Shown: positions 1 to 7,861 of the stretch, piece after piece
How the letters are laid out: each line of letters begins with the position of its first letter
How positions within the stretch are numbered: position 1 is the first letter of the stretch
Origin: Maribacter cobaltidurans
GTDB taxonomy: Bacteria > Bacteroidota > Bacteroidia > Flavobacteriales > Flavobacteriaceae
Reading direction: 5' to 3'
Assembly: GCF_002269385.1 (NCBI RefSeq)
Contig: NZ_CP022957.1
Coordinates: 236,001-300,000, forward strand
DNA: 64,000 nt
The notes under the pieces: generated by a model
The model's input: only the letters and a program-made list of their open reading frames with translations
Database searches by the model: none
Told to the model about the DNA's origin: nothing
Program-made: the position numbers and the translations under genes

Positions 1-1
1 T

Positions 2-874
2 ATAGAGGGACATTTCCAAAAGGATGAAAAAGAAGAGAAAATAGTCTGCAGTCTAAAAAAGGGCAATAAAAAGGTCATCAAGAGAAATGGAAAACCTTAC
101 GAAAGGTTTGCCGATCATATAGGGGTTTTACCTTTGGTAATCATCTCTCCGGCGGACCGGGACCTTATCCTAGAGGGAAGCGATGTACGCAGAAAATTTA
201 TGGACGGTGTCATCTCCCAATCGGACAAGGATTACCTGCAATATTTAATAAATTACAACAAAGTACTTTCCCAAAGAAATGCGTTATTAAAGTATTTTGC
301 CGCCAATCACACCTTTGACAGGGCCACGCTATCCGTCTACAATGACCAGTTGCGAAGCTACGGCACAGAAATATTCAAAAAAAGGGTGAAGTTTTTGGAA
401 GATTTTATTCCGATTTTCAAAGAACAGTATGAGGCTATCACCAACAATACCGAGAATGTAGATCTTACGTATGACAGTAAATTGCTCTCAGAGGACCTTG
501 GTTCCTTACTGGAAAATCATCTGGATAAGGATAGGGCCCTGCAATATACCAGTGTTGGGATTCATAAAGACGACCTGAACTTCACCATAAAGGAATTCCC
601 AATAAAGAAATTTGGAAGCCAAGGCCAGCAAAAATCCTTTTTGATCGCCCTGAAGTTCGCTCAGTTCCATTTTATGAGAAAACTATCTGGCACCAACCCC
701 ATTTTACTCTTAGACGATATTTTTGACAAACTCGATGAAAATAGGGTTTCCCATATTATTTCATTGGTAAACAAGGAAAATTTTGGTCAGATATTTGTTA
801 GCGATACCCATGCCGAACGGACCGAGGAGGTAGTTAAAAAAATTCATCAGACCTATAAAATTTTTAAACTTTAA
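2..874 (+). CDS. recF: DNA replication and repair protein RecF (5' end cut off by the window)
   Basis: Partial: the reading frame is open from base 2, so the N-terminus and Walker A region lie outside the window. RecF is an SMC-like ATPase that binds gapped DNA and helps RecO/RecR load RecA. Visible family marks are the [11 protein letters not shown] region near the left end, the ABC signature-like segment [18 protein letters not shown], and the Walker B/D-loop segment [14 protein letters not shown] close to the C-terminus. The conserved ending region ([11 protein letters not shown]) is also present. A lipoprotein gene and a DciA-like gene follow within 1 bp, a common recF neighbourhood in Flavobacteriia. 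The TTG at 134 is not a credible start because homology extends upstream of it. Confidence 0.95.
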   Translation: MEGHFQKDEKEEKIVCSLKKGNKKVIKRNGKPYERFADHIGVLPLVIISPADRDLILEGSDVRRKFMDGVISQSDKDYLQYLINYNKVLSQRNALLKYFAANHTFDRATLSVYNDQLRSYGTEIFKKRVKFLEDFIPIFKEQYEAITNNTENVDLTYDSKLLSEDLGSLLENHLDKDRALQYTSVGIHKDDLNFTIKEFPIKKFGSQGQQKSFLIALKFAQFHFMRKLSGTNPILLLDDIFDKLDENRVSHIISLVNKENFGQIFVSDTHAERTEEVVKKIHQTYKIFKL

Positions 875-875
875 T

Positions 876-1292
876 ATGCATAGGATATTGGTTTTAGTCT
901 TGCTCACCATAGTTTCGTGCGCTCGCCGTGTTTCTTCGGAGGATTTTAATCACCTAAATGGGTATTGGGAAATTGAGGAAGTGCAATTCCCCAATGGGAA
1001 CAAAAAAGACTACCCCGTGAATACGGTTGTGGACTATATAAAACTGGAAAATCTTGAGGGATTTCGGAAAAAAATGGTCCCAAGATTCGATGGTACCTTC
1101 GAAACCTCTGATGATGCCGAACCTTTTAGCATTATAGAGAAAAATGGAGTTTTCTATATGAGATACCAAAATCCGTTAAGCGAATGGGAAGAAACCTTGC
1201 TATCTTTATCAAAAGATAAGTTCTCCGTAAAAAATCCGGAGGGAATCATCTATCACTTTAAACGTTTTGAACCCTTAAATATAGCGTTGTAA
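876..1292 (+). CDS. Small lipoprotein, lipocalin-like, function unknown
   Basis: 138 residues. The N-terminus (MHRILVLVLLTIVSCARR) is a short lipoprotein signal peptide with the lipobox cysteine at residue 15, so the mature protein is probably anchored in the envelope. The rest (starting LNGYWEIEEVQFPNG) looks like a small beta-barrel of lipocalin-like type, but I do not recognise a named family. It starts 1 bp after recF and its stop overlaps the next start in a TAATG arrangement, so the three genes are probably co-transcribed and translationally coupled. No catalytic motif is visible. Confidence 0.8.
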   Translation: MHRILVLVLLTIVSCARRVSSEDFNHLNGYWEIEEVQFPNGNKKDYPVNTVVDYIKLENLEGFRKKMVPRFDGTFETSDDAEPFSIIEKNGVFYMRYQNPLSEWEETLLSLSKDKFSVKNPEGIIYHFKRFEPLNIAL

Positions 1293-1588
1293 TGTCCAAA
1301 AGAGAAAATGACCATCAAAGCTTACAGGATGCATTGTCCGCCTTCATTAAAAAAAATAATCTACAGGAAGGAATGGATAAAGTGGACGTAAGGACAGCAT
1401 GGGAAAATCTTATGGGAAATGGAGTTCAAAACTATACCACGGCGGTGGAGTTAAGAAGGGACACCCTATTTGTATCATTGTCTTCCTCCGTTCTCAGGGA
1501 AGAACTAAGTCATGGCAAATCCAAGATAATAAGTATGCTGAACGAAGAGCTTGGGAAAGAACTGATCAAAAAACTGGTGCTCCGTTAA
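1292..1588 (+). CDS. DUF721 (DciA-like) protein
   Basis: 98 residues, a compact DUF721 domain: an N-terminal helical part, then VDVRTAWENLMGNGVQNYT and the strand-rich segment VELRRDTLFVSLSSSVLREEL. In other bacteria DciA is the ancestral operator of the replicative helicase DnaB, and this short form is typical of Bacteroidetes. Its position directly after recF fits a replication or repair role. The start overlaps the previous stop (TAATG). DciA activity is inferred from the family; the sequence itself only shows the DUF721 domain. Confidence 0.82.
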   Translation: MSKRENDHQSLQDALSAFIKKNNLQEGMDKVDVRTAWENLMGNGVQNYTTAVELRRDTLFVSLSSSVLREELSHGKSKIISMLNEELGKELIKKLVLR

Positions 1589-1596
1589 TGTAGGTC

Positions 1597-1625
1597 ATAA
1601 AAAAAACCGGCCCATTGGACCGGTT
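1597..1625 (-). terminator. Rho-independent terminator of ndk
   Basis: Stem AACCGG (1605-1610) pairs with CCGGTT (1620-1625) around a 9-base loop. Read on the minus strand it is followed by a run of T (the A-run at 1599-1606 of the plus strand), which gives the canonical terminator for ndk. The DUF721 gene converges on it from the left and may use it too, although the plus-strand T tract is poor. Confidence 0.75.
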
Positions 1626-1652
1626 CGTATTTGATTTAACTTTTTCTATACC

Positions 1653-2072
1653 TTAAAAAATTTCCCTTCCGGAAAAATGGAATGCACTTTCAATTGCCGC
1701 ATTTTCATCACTGTCGGAACCATGAATGGCATTTTCAGCGATATCCTTGGCGAACATTTTTCGAACGGTCCCCTCGGCAGCTTCAGCAGGGTTTGTTGCC
1801 CCAATTAGAGCCCTAAAATCCTCCACGGCATTTTCCTTTTCTAAAATGGCGGAAACAATGGGTCCCCTGGTCATAAATTCTACCAACTCGCCAAAGAAAG
1901 GTCTTTCCTTGTGTATCGCATAAAATTCTTGAGCGTCCCTAACACTCAATTGTGTGTATTTCATTGCCACAATCTTAAAACCGGCTGCAGTAATTTTTTC
2001 CAAAATTGCCCCAATATGACCGTTTTCAACAGCGTCTGGCTTTATCATTGTGAAAGTTCTATTTGTAGTCAT
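1653..2072 (-). CDS. ndk: Nucleoside diphosphate kinase
   Basis: 139 residues from the chosen start [18 protein letters not shown]. The enzyme moves the gamma phosphate from ATP to NDPs through a phosphohistidine. The active site is visible as NAIHGSDS with the catalytic His at 117, and the nucleotide-binding KPDAV and RGPIV segments are intact. An in-frame extension upstream to 2108 is possible on paper but would run through the promoter -7 box at 2089-2096, so the shorter start is preferred. Single-gene unit, with its own promoter and terminator. Confidence 0.97.
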   Translation of the reverse strand: MTTNRTFTMIKPDAVENGHIGAILEKITAAGFKIVAMKYTQLSVRDAQEFYAIHKERPFFGELVEFMTRGPIVSAILEKENAVEDFRALIGATNPAEAAEGTVRKMFAKDIAENAIHGSDSDENAAIESAFHFSGREIF

Positions 2073-2088
2073 TTTTACGAATTTTGCG

Positions 2089-2118
2089 CAAAAATACGCT
2101 TTTCCCAAAGAACAACAA
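2089..2118 (-). promoter_or_regulatory. Bacteroidetes-type promoter for ndk
   Basis: On the minus strand: TTG (2118-2116), 19 bp, then TATTTTTG (2096-2089), matching the Bacteroidetes consensus TTG-N19/20-TAnnTTTG. The ndk ATG lies 16 bp further on. Confidence 0.75.
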
Positions 2119-2192
2119 CTTTATAAAGCGTTACTAAAAGTGAATTGGGATGAAATTGAATTAAGTAATCTCATCCCTTTCCCATTAAATTG

Positions 2193-2200
2193 TATCTTTG
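2193..2200 (+). promoter_or_regulatory. -7 promoter element of the DHH gene; ATG only 5 bp downstream
   Basis: TATCTTTG matches TAnnTTTG exactly. The ATG of the phosphoesterase follows after five bases, about where transcription should start, so the mRNA may have no leader. No TTG is seen at the usual -33 distance. Confidence 0.6.
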
Positions 2201-2205
2201 CGCCC

Positions 2206-3222
2206 ATGAATTTTGAGCAAGTAAATGCACTAAATAAATTGCTTTCCTCCCAAAAAAGGATTGCCATAGTACCGCACAAGAATCCAGATGGGGATGCTAT
2301 AGGGTCCACCTTGGCACTTTCCCATTACTTATCCAAAAAAGGACATAAAACACATGTTCTTGCTCCAAATGATTTCCCCAAATTCTTAAAATGGATGCCC
2401 GGTGCCCATGAAATATTGAATTTTGAAAGGCATAATACCGAAACAAAAAAATATATTGCGGAAGCTGAATTGATTTTTACACTGGACTTTAACGACTTTG
2501 GCAGGGTTGGACAAATGGCGGGATGTCTGGAAAATGCTTCGGGAGATTTTATCATGATAGACCATCACCAACAGCCATCGGATTATGCTTTAATAACCTA
2601 TTCCGATGTTAGCATGAGCTCTACTTGCGAAATGGTATACACCTTAATAGACTCTTTGGGAGACAATGATTTAATTGATAAGGATATTGCCAATTGTATC
2701 TATACCGGCATTATGACGGATACAGGCTCGTTCAAGTTCAAGGCCACCACCAGCAAAACACACCGGGTTGTGGCCGACCTTATGGACAAGGGAGCAGACA
2801 ATGTGGAAATACACCAGTGGGTGTACGACACCAATTCACCAAGTAGATTGCACCTCTTGGGTTGTGCCCTAAAAAACTTGGTCATCCTTGAGGAGTTCAA
2901 TACGGCCTACATTACTTTGACCCAAGAAGAACTGGACCGTTTCAACTACGAAAAAGGGGATACCGAAGGATTCGTAAACTATGGCCTTACTTTGGATAAT
3001 ATTCGTTTTGCCGTTATTTTTATCGAAAACAAGGAAGAAGGTATTTTTAAAATTTCTTTCAGATCGGCCGGGAGTTTTTCGGTGAATGAATTCGCAAGAA
3101 ATCATTTTGATGGTGGGGGACACATAAATGCCGCTGGAGGTAAAAGCGAAAGACCATTACAGGAAACCATCGACTTTTTTGTATCTCTATTGCCACAATA
3201 TAAAAAAGCGTTGACAGAATGA
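2206..3222 (+). CDS. DHH/DHHA1 phosphoesterase (NrnA-like oligoribonuclease or pAp phosphatase)
   Basis: 338 residues. Domain order: DHH phosphoesterase (NPDGDAIG with metal-binding Asp28 and Asp30, LDFNDFGRVG near 93-102, and the DHH triad at 119-121 in MIDHHQQPSDY), then a C-terminal DHHA1 domain with the substrate-binding GGGH at 303-306. Family members of this size degrade nano-RNAs and convert 3'-phosphoadenosine 5'-phosphate to AMP in the cytoplasm. The frame is open upstream to 2050, but that extension overlaps ndk and the -7 element, so 2206 is chosen. The stop overlaps the gldI start (ATGA), suggesting coupled translation. Confidence 0.93.
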   Translation: MNFEQVNALNKLLSSQKRIAIVPHKNPDGDAIGSTLALSHYLSKKGHKTHVLAPNDFPKFLKWMPGAHEILNFERHNTETKKYIAEAELIFTLDFNDFGRVGQMAGCLENASGDFIMIDHHQQPSDYALITYSDVSMSSTCEMVYTLIDSLGDNDLIDKDIANCIYTGIMTDTGSFKFKATTSKTHRVVADLMDKGADNVEIHQWVYDTNSPSRLHLLGCALKNLVILEEFNTAYITLTQEELDRFNYEKGDTEGFVNYGLTLDNIRFAVIFIENKEEGIFKISFRSAGSFSVNEFARNHFDGGGHINAAGGKSERPLQETIDFFVSLLPQYKKALTE

Positions 3223-3770
3223 GAATAGTTGGATTTCTACTTGTTTTACTGACCGTTTTTGGTTGTGATGGCCCGGAACCCAGAAAACCGGTCCAAAGAA
3301 AAAGTAGTAGTTATTTTAAGGAATCCATTGAAAGAAGCAGGAAATTATTGGAAGCCGAAGAAAAAAGGATACAACAAATCATTAAAAATGATTCCCTTAA
3401 ACATTACACCCACAGTGCCTCTGGCTCATGGTACTATTATTTAAGAGTGAACGATTCAACAGATTACACTCCGCAGACCGACGATATTGTTACCCTAACT
3501 TATAATTTGTTGACATTGGATAATGACACGTTATATTCTGAATCTGAACTTGGGACCTTATCCTACAGAGTGGACAAACAAGAACTTTTTCTTGGATTAA
3601 GGGATGCAATAAAACTATTAAAGAAAAATGAAAAGGCTACGTTTCTTTTCCCCTCGTCCATTGCCTTTGGGTATCATGGAGATAACAATAAGATCGGAAC
3701 CAACGTTCCCTTAAAATCGACAATTACCATATTAAATATTGAAAAACAACAGGATAACTTAGAAGAATAA
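3219..3770 (+). CDS. gldI: Gliding motility lipoprotein GldI (FKBP-type peptidyl-prolyl isomerase)
   Basis: 183 residues. Lipoprotein signal peptide with lipobox FGC (Cys16), a charged helical linker at about 28-60, then one FKBP-type domain: VTLTYNLLTLDNDTLYSE, LGLRDAIKLLKKNEKATFLFP, SIAFGYHG and NVPLKSTITIL. GldI in Flavobacterium johnsoniae is needed for gliding and is thought to fold periplasmic or outer-membrane components of the type IX secretion/gliding machinery. The start overlaps the previous stop by 4 bp, and the next gene, also a PPIase lipoprotein, begins 5 bp after its end. GldI is specific to gliding Bacteroidetes. Confidence 0.92.
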   Translation: MRIVGFLLVLLTVFGCDGPEPRKPVQRKSSSYFKESIERSRKLLEAEEKRIQQIIKNDSLKHYTHSASGSWYYYLRVNDSTDYTPQTDDIVTLTYNLLTLDNDTLYSESELGTLSYRVDKQELFLGLRDAIKLLKKNEKATFLFPSSIAFGYHGDNNKIGTNVPLKSTITILNIEKQQDNLEE

Positions 3771-3775
3771 AAATT

Positions 3776-4918
3776 ATGATCAATAAAATGTATCTATTGG
3801 CAGCTCTGGCCCTAATCATGGCAAGTTGTAAAACCAGTCAAAGAGCAGATCTGGGCGATGGCCTATTTGCTGATATCAAAACCTCCAAGGGCGATATTAT
3901 CGTAAAACTGGAACATGAAAAAACTCCTGTGACCGTTGCCAATTTTGTTTCCTTGGCAGAGGGTAACAGTCCCTTTGTGAGTGAGAACTATAAAGGAAAG
4001 AAATATTATGATGGGCTGACCTTTCACAGGGTCATGAAGGATTTTATGATACAGGGGGGAGACCCTTTAGGAATGGGAACGGGAAATCCAGGCTATAAAT
4101 TCATGGATGAATTCAACGACTCTCTGGTTCATGATAAAAAAGGTATACTTTCCATGGCAAATTCGGGTCCCGCCACCAATGGCAGTCAGTTTTTTATAAC
4201 TCACGCACCAACACCTTGGTTGGATAACCGTCATAGTGTTTTTGGGGAGGTTGTGGAAGGTATGGATGTTGTGGATTCCATAGCCAATGTTAAGGTAACC
4301 GTGGGTAGCAACAAACCCGTTGAACCCGTTACCATGAACACTATTGAAATCATTAGAAATGGTAAGGAAGCTAAGAAATTTGATGCCGTTAAGGTGATGA
4401 CGGAATATTTTGATGGTGAAGAAGAACGTCTTGCGGCAATTGAAAAGGAAAAAGAAAAAAAACTGGAGGAATTAAAAAAAGTCAAGGAGGAATTTATAGC
4501 CGAAACATCAAAACAAAAGGAAGAGGCAAAATCCTTTTCATCAGGGCTTAAATTATTTCCATTACAAAGCGGGGAGGGAGAAAAACCAAAATTAGGACAA
4601 AAAGTTTTGGTTATGTATTCGGGATATCTACCTGATGGTACTTTATTTGAAAGTAATTATGAGGAAGTAGCTAGAAAATATGATATGTTCGATGAACAAA
4701 GACTTCAGGGAGGAGGATACTTCCCAGCACCCATGGATTACAGCCCTGATTCAGGCTTAATCGCTGGCTTTAAAGAAGGTATGCTAACAATGAAGGTGGG
4801 CGATAAAGTTAGATTATTTATTCCTTCTCATTTGGCTTGGGGACCACAAGGTGCTGGCCCTATACCCCCTAACTCTGACGTCATTTTCGATATAGAAATA
4901 ACGGGGATTCAAGAATAG
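3776..4918 (+). CDS. Cyclophilin-FKBP fusion peptidyl-prolyl isomerase, lipoprotein
   Basis: 380 residues with two unrelated PPIase folds on one chain. Lipobox MASC (Cys18). Residues about 30-195 are a cyclophilin: FHRVMKDFMIQGGDP, NGSQFFITHAPTPWLDNRHSVFGEV. Residues about 215-252 are a Lys/Glu-rich coiled-coil linker. Residues about 265-380 are an FKBP domain: LVMYSGYLPDGTLFES, IAGFKEGMLTMKVGDKVRLFIP, LAWG and PPNSDVIFDIEI. Both active-site regions look intact, so it is probably a periplasmic folding factor. It follows gldI by 5 bp and ends in a strong terminator. Dual-family immunophilins of this order are known from Flavobacterium. Confidence 0.92.
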   Translation: MINKMYLLAALALIMASCKTSQRADLGDGLFADIKTSKGDIIVKLEHEKTPVTVANFVSLAEGNSPFVSENYKGKKYYDGLTFHRVMKDFMIQGGDPLGMGTGNPGYKFMDEFNDSLVHDKKGILSMANSGPATNGSQFFITHAPTPWLDNRHSVFGEVVEGMDVVDSIANVKVTVGSNKPVEPVTMNTIEIIRNGKEAKKFDAVKVMTEYFDGEEERLAAIEKEKEKKLEELKKVKEEFIAETSKQKEEAKSFSSGLKLFPLQSGEGEKPKLGQKVLVMYSGYLPDGTLFESNYEEVARKYDMFDEQRLQGGGYFPAPMDYSPDSGLIAGFKEGMLTMKVGDKVRLFIPSHLAWGPQGAGPIPPNSDVIFDIEITGIQE

Positions 4919-4938
4919 ATAAGAATTCAATACATTAT

Positions 4939-4973
4939 AAAGCCGATTGTTGATTCAATCGGCTTTCTTTTTT
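4939..4973 (+). terminator. Rho-independent terminator after the PPIase operon
   Basis: AAAGCCGATTG (4939-4949), loop TTGATT, CAATCGGCTTT (4956-4966), then a T-rich tail: a perfect 11-bp stem. It touches the stop codon of the convergent pepD gene. Confidence 0.9.
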
Positions 4974-6426
4974 AAGGGGTTTGCCTTAAAATTTCCAAAA
5001 GGAACTTCCAGAATTTCTGTACTGAGGATACGCTTACGCGTTCATCAGGGGAATGGGCTCCTTTAATAGTTGGTCCAAAACTGATCATGTCCATATTGGG
5101 ATAGTTTTGTCCCAATATACCACATTCCAATCCGGCATGACAGGCAACTACACGGGGTTCTTCATGAAACAATCGTTCATATACCGATGTTGCGACTTTC
5201 AAAACCCCTGAATCCATATTTGGATTCCAGCCAGGATAAGATCCGGAAAAAGAAACTGAAAATACTCCAAGTTCAAACACAGACTTCAATGTATTCGCTA
5301 AATCCATTTTCCCCGATTCCATAGAGGACCTTGTTAGACAACCAATTTCTATGACTCCATCGGCTACGGTTACCTTGGCAATGTTATTGGATGTTTCTAC
5401 CAAATTTTCCATGCTTGGACTCATCCTATAAACACCGTTATGAAGTCCATAAAGGGTTCTCAGCAACACTTCCTGAGACTCCAATTCCATTAAGTCACTA
5501 AAAGGTTTTTCTAAAACTTCCAACACTATTTCAAGGTTGGGCTCCTTCAATTTGAACTCTGTTTTTATCTTCCTGGTTTCCTCGTTCAAAACTTCCAAGA
5601 AAGAGCTTAGTTGATTTTCCTCTACATTTAATTGACATTTGCTTTCTCTGGGTATGGCATTTCGTAATCCTCCACCACGTAGGGTTGAAATCCTAAAATC
5701 ATATTCGTTACCACAGAATAACAAGCGGTTCATGATTTTATTGGCATTGCCTAGACCTTTATGGATATCCATTCCGCTATGTCCACCAGCCAGCCCTTTA
5801 ACTACTATTTCAACACCAACTTCCCCAGGAATGAACGGGGTAATTCCATAAGATTTGGTAGCTGTAATATCGATTCCCCCCGCACACCCAATGTCAATTT
5901 CATCATCCTCTTCGGTGTCCAAGTTCAGCAAAATATTTCCCTTTAATAATCCGCCCTTAAGTCCAAAAGCACCGGTCATACCGGTCTCCTCATCTATGGT
6001 GAACAATGCCTCCAATGGCGGATGCGCTATATCTGTTGACTCCAACAGGCTCATAATGGCAGCTACTCCCATTCCATTATCCGCCCCAAGTGTGGTGCCC
6101 TTGGCCTTTACCCAATCTCCTTCTTTATACATTTGAATACCTTGCGTATCAAAATCGAAGTTGATATCGGAATTCTTTTGATGCACCATGTCCAAATGGG
6201 ACTGTAGAGTAACCATTTTTCTATGCTCCATACCTGCGGTTGCAGGTTTTCTTATGATCACGTTCCCTACTTCATCCTTAATAGTTTCCAATCCGAGGGA
6301 TTCTCCAAATTGTATCATAAAGGCTATAACCCGTTCCTCCTTTTTGGAAGCCCTGGGAACTGCATTCAGTTTGGAAAAATTCTTCCAAATAGGACTTGGT
6401 TCTAATTCGAGTATCTCTTTATTCAT
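4972..6426 (-). CDS. pepD: Aminoacyl-histidine dipeptidase (M20C family)
   Basis: 484 residues, the usual length for PepD/carnosinase-like M20 peptidases. Zinc ligands are visible in order: His77 in SHLDMV, bridging Asp116 in TLGADNGMG, catalytic Glu146-Glu147 in TIDEETGMTG, then the HSGMD region of the lid domain and a C-terminal GPTIKGAHSPDERV segment with the last His. It hydrolyses Xaa-His and other dipeptides. There is no signal peptide, so it is probably cytoplasmic. It is a single-gene unit converging on the PPIase operon. Confidence 0.95.
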   Translation of the reverse strand: MNKEILELEPSPIWKNFSKLNAVPRASKKEERVIAFMIQFGESLGLETIKDEVGNVIIRKPATAGMEHRKMVTLQSHLDMVHQKNSDINFDFDTQGIQMYKEGDWVKAKGTTLGADNGMGVAAIMSLLESTDIAHPPLEALFTIDEETGMTGAFGLKGGLLKGNILLNLDTEEDDEIDIGCAGGIDITATKSYGITPFIPGEVGVEIVVKGLAGGHSGMDIHKGLGNANKIMNRLLFCGNEYDFRISTLRGGGLRNAIPRESKCQLNVEENQLSSFLEVLNEETRKIKTEFKLKEPNLEIVLEVLEKPFSDLMELESQEVLLRTLYGLHNGVYRMSPSMENLVETSNNIAKVTVADGVIEIGCLTRSSMESGKMDLANTLKSVFELGVFSVSFSGSYPGWNPNMDSGVLKVATSVYERLFHEEPRVVACHAGLECGILGQNYPNMDMISFGPTIKGAHSPDERVSVSSVQKFWKFLLEILRQTP

Positions 6427-6565
6427 TTTAGGTCAAAAAATTATATAGTAAAATTTGGATAAAGTATGTGAAGCTCCGGCGCAACATAAAATAAGTATTC
6501 AGGAAAACTTTAGACAAAATTATCCGGATTATCAGGTAAAAATACATACCAAAAGATCAATTCCC

Positions 6566-6573
6566 TATTTTTG
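6566..6573 (+). promoter_or_regulatory. -7 promoter element of the DUF3810 gene; ATG 5 bp downstream
   Basis: TATTTTTG fits TAnnTTTG and is followed by AGGTC and then the ATG at 6579. A transcript starting at the normal distance would begin at or next to the start codon. Confidence 0.55.
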
Positions 6574-6578
6574 AGGTC

Positions 6579-7646
6579 ATGAAGATGTCCTTAAAAACCG
6601 TTATAGCGGTTTCCTTTATTCCCCAAATCATATTGGTTAAATGGCTGGGGCAAAATACAGAGTTCATTGAAAGGTACTACAGTACAGGAATTTATCCGTA
6701 TATATCCAAATTTTTCCGACTACTATTAGGCTGGGTACCTTTTTCAGTGGGTGACATCCTCTATTTTTTACTCATTTGCAGCGCCGTTATTTATTTATAC
6801 CGAAGTTGGAACCATATCAAAACCCATAAAATAGAATTCCTAAGGGATATCCTAATGGTACTCTCCATTGGGTACCTAACGTTTCATTTGGCATGGGGAT
6901 TTAATTATTATCGCAAACCACTATCGGATAAATTGGCGTTGACCGAAACCAAGGATTATCAAGAATTATTGGATTTCACAGATAGACTGATTCAAAAAAG
7001 CAATGAACTGCAAGAACAAATCGTTGGGGACACACTTCAAAAGGTAAAAATTCCCTATTCCCAAGAAGAAATGTTCAAAATGAGTATCGAGGGATATCAC
7101 AAACTGGCCGAAAAATTCAACTTTTTGGAGTATGAAAACCCTAGTATAAAAACATCACTTTTTAGTACCGGGTTGACCTATATGGGGTATGCCGGTTATT
7201 TAAACCCCTTTACGAATGAAGCCCAAGTAAATGGCATTCTTCCTAATTTTAGATTTCCCATAGTTACCGGGCATGAAATTGGACATCAATTGGGCTATTC
7301 AGCGGAAAATGAAACCAATTTCATTGGCTACTTGGTAACCTCAAGCAATGAAGACCTATATTTTCAATATGCAGCGTATGCCTATGTCCTTGGCTATTGT
7401 CTGAGCGATGTACGCAGAGGAGATATAGAAACCTTTGATCAAATGTTCCAAAACCTTAATCCCGGGGTACGGGGAAATTTTCAGGAAATGGCTCTATTTT
7501 GGGAACGCTACGAAAACCCTTTGGAACCTGTTTTTAAATCCATTTTCAATTCTTTCCTAAAAGCGAATAATCAAGCCCAGGGAATCCAAAGTTATAATGG
7601 GGTGGTAAGCTTATTAATAGCTTATCACAAAAAGTATCCCCTATAG
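6579..7646 (+). CDS. DUF3810 membrane protein with a zincin HExxH motif
   Basis: 355 residues. Three hydrophobic segments near the N-terminus (about 8-22, 48-73 and 90-108) precede a soluble domain holding the zinc-protease signature HEIGH at 232-236 (His232, Glu233, His236) in TGHEIGHQLGYSAENE. The glutamates just after it could supply the third ligand, as in gluzincins. DUF3810 has no established substrate. The domain probably lies outside the cytoplasmic membrane, but topology is inferred. Stand-alone gene with a putative leaderless promoter. Confidence 0.88.
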   Translation: MKMSLKTVIAVSFIPQIILVKWLGQNTEFIERYYSTGIYPYISKFFRLLLGWVPFSVGDILYFLLICSAVIYLYRSWNHIKTHKIEFLRDILMVLSIGYLTFHLAWGFNYYRKPLSDKLALTETKDYQELLDFTDRLIQKSNELQEQIVGDTLQKVKIPYSQEEMFKMSIEGYHKLAEKFNFLEYENPSIKTSLFSTGLTYMGYAGYLNPFTNEAQVNGILPNFRFPIVTGHEIGHQLGYSAENETNFIGYLVTSSNEDLYFQYAAYAYVLGYCLSDVRRGDIETFDQMFQNLNPGVRGNFQEMALFWERYENPLEPVFKSIFNSFLKANNQAQGIQSYNGVVSLLIAYHKKYPL

Positions 7647-7861
7647 GAAACGTGTTTTTTATAAAAAAACGCCACCTGCACCTACCTTACACTTAGTAAT
7701 TCGGTAAAATTTTAAGATTATCGCTATAGAAAGTTCCGTTTTTTAAAAGTTGTGATTTTAGATGTTTAAATCTCTCGTTTCAAGTGTTAAATAAAACTAA
7801 AATCATCTGAAAACAACGATTAAACCTTAATTTTAAAAGGACTAATCAAACAAACTCAAAA

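Noticed and set aside
2050..2205. N-terminal extension of the DHH phosphoesterase
   Set aside because: It overlaps the ndk start and the -7 element at 2193, and it does not match the family. The ATG at 2206 gives the normal length.
7654..7670. T-run/A-run inverted repeat after the DUF3810 gene
   Set aside because: AT-only stem of simple runs with a 2-base loop; not strong enough to call a terminator.
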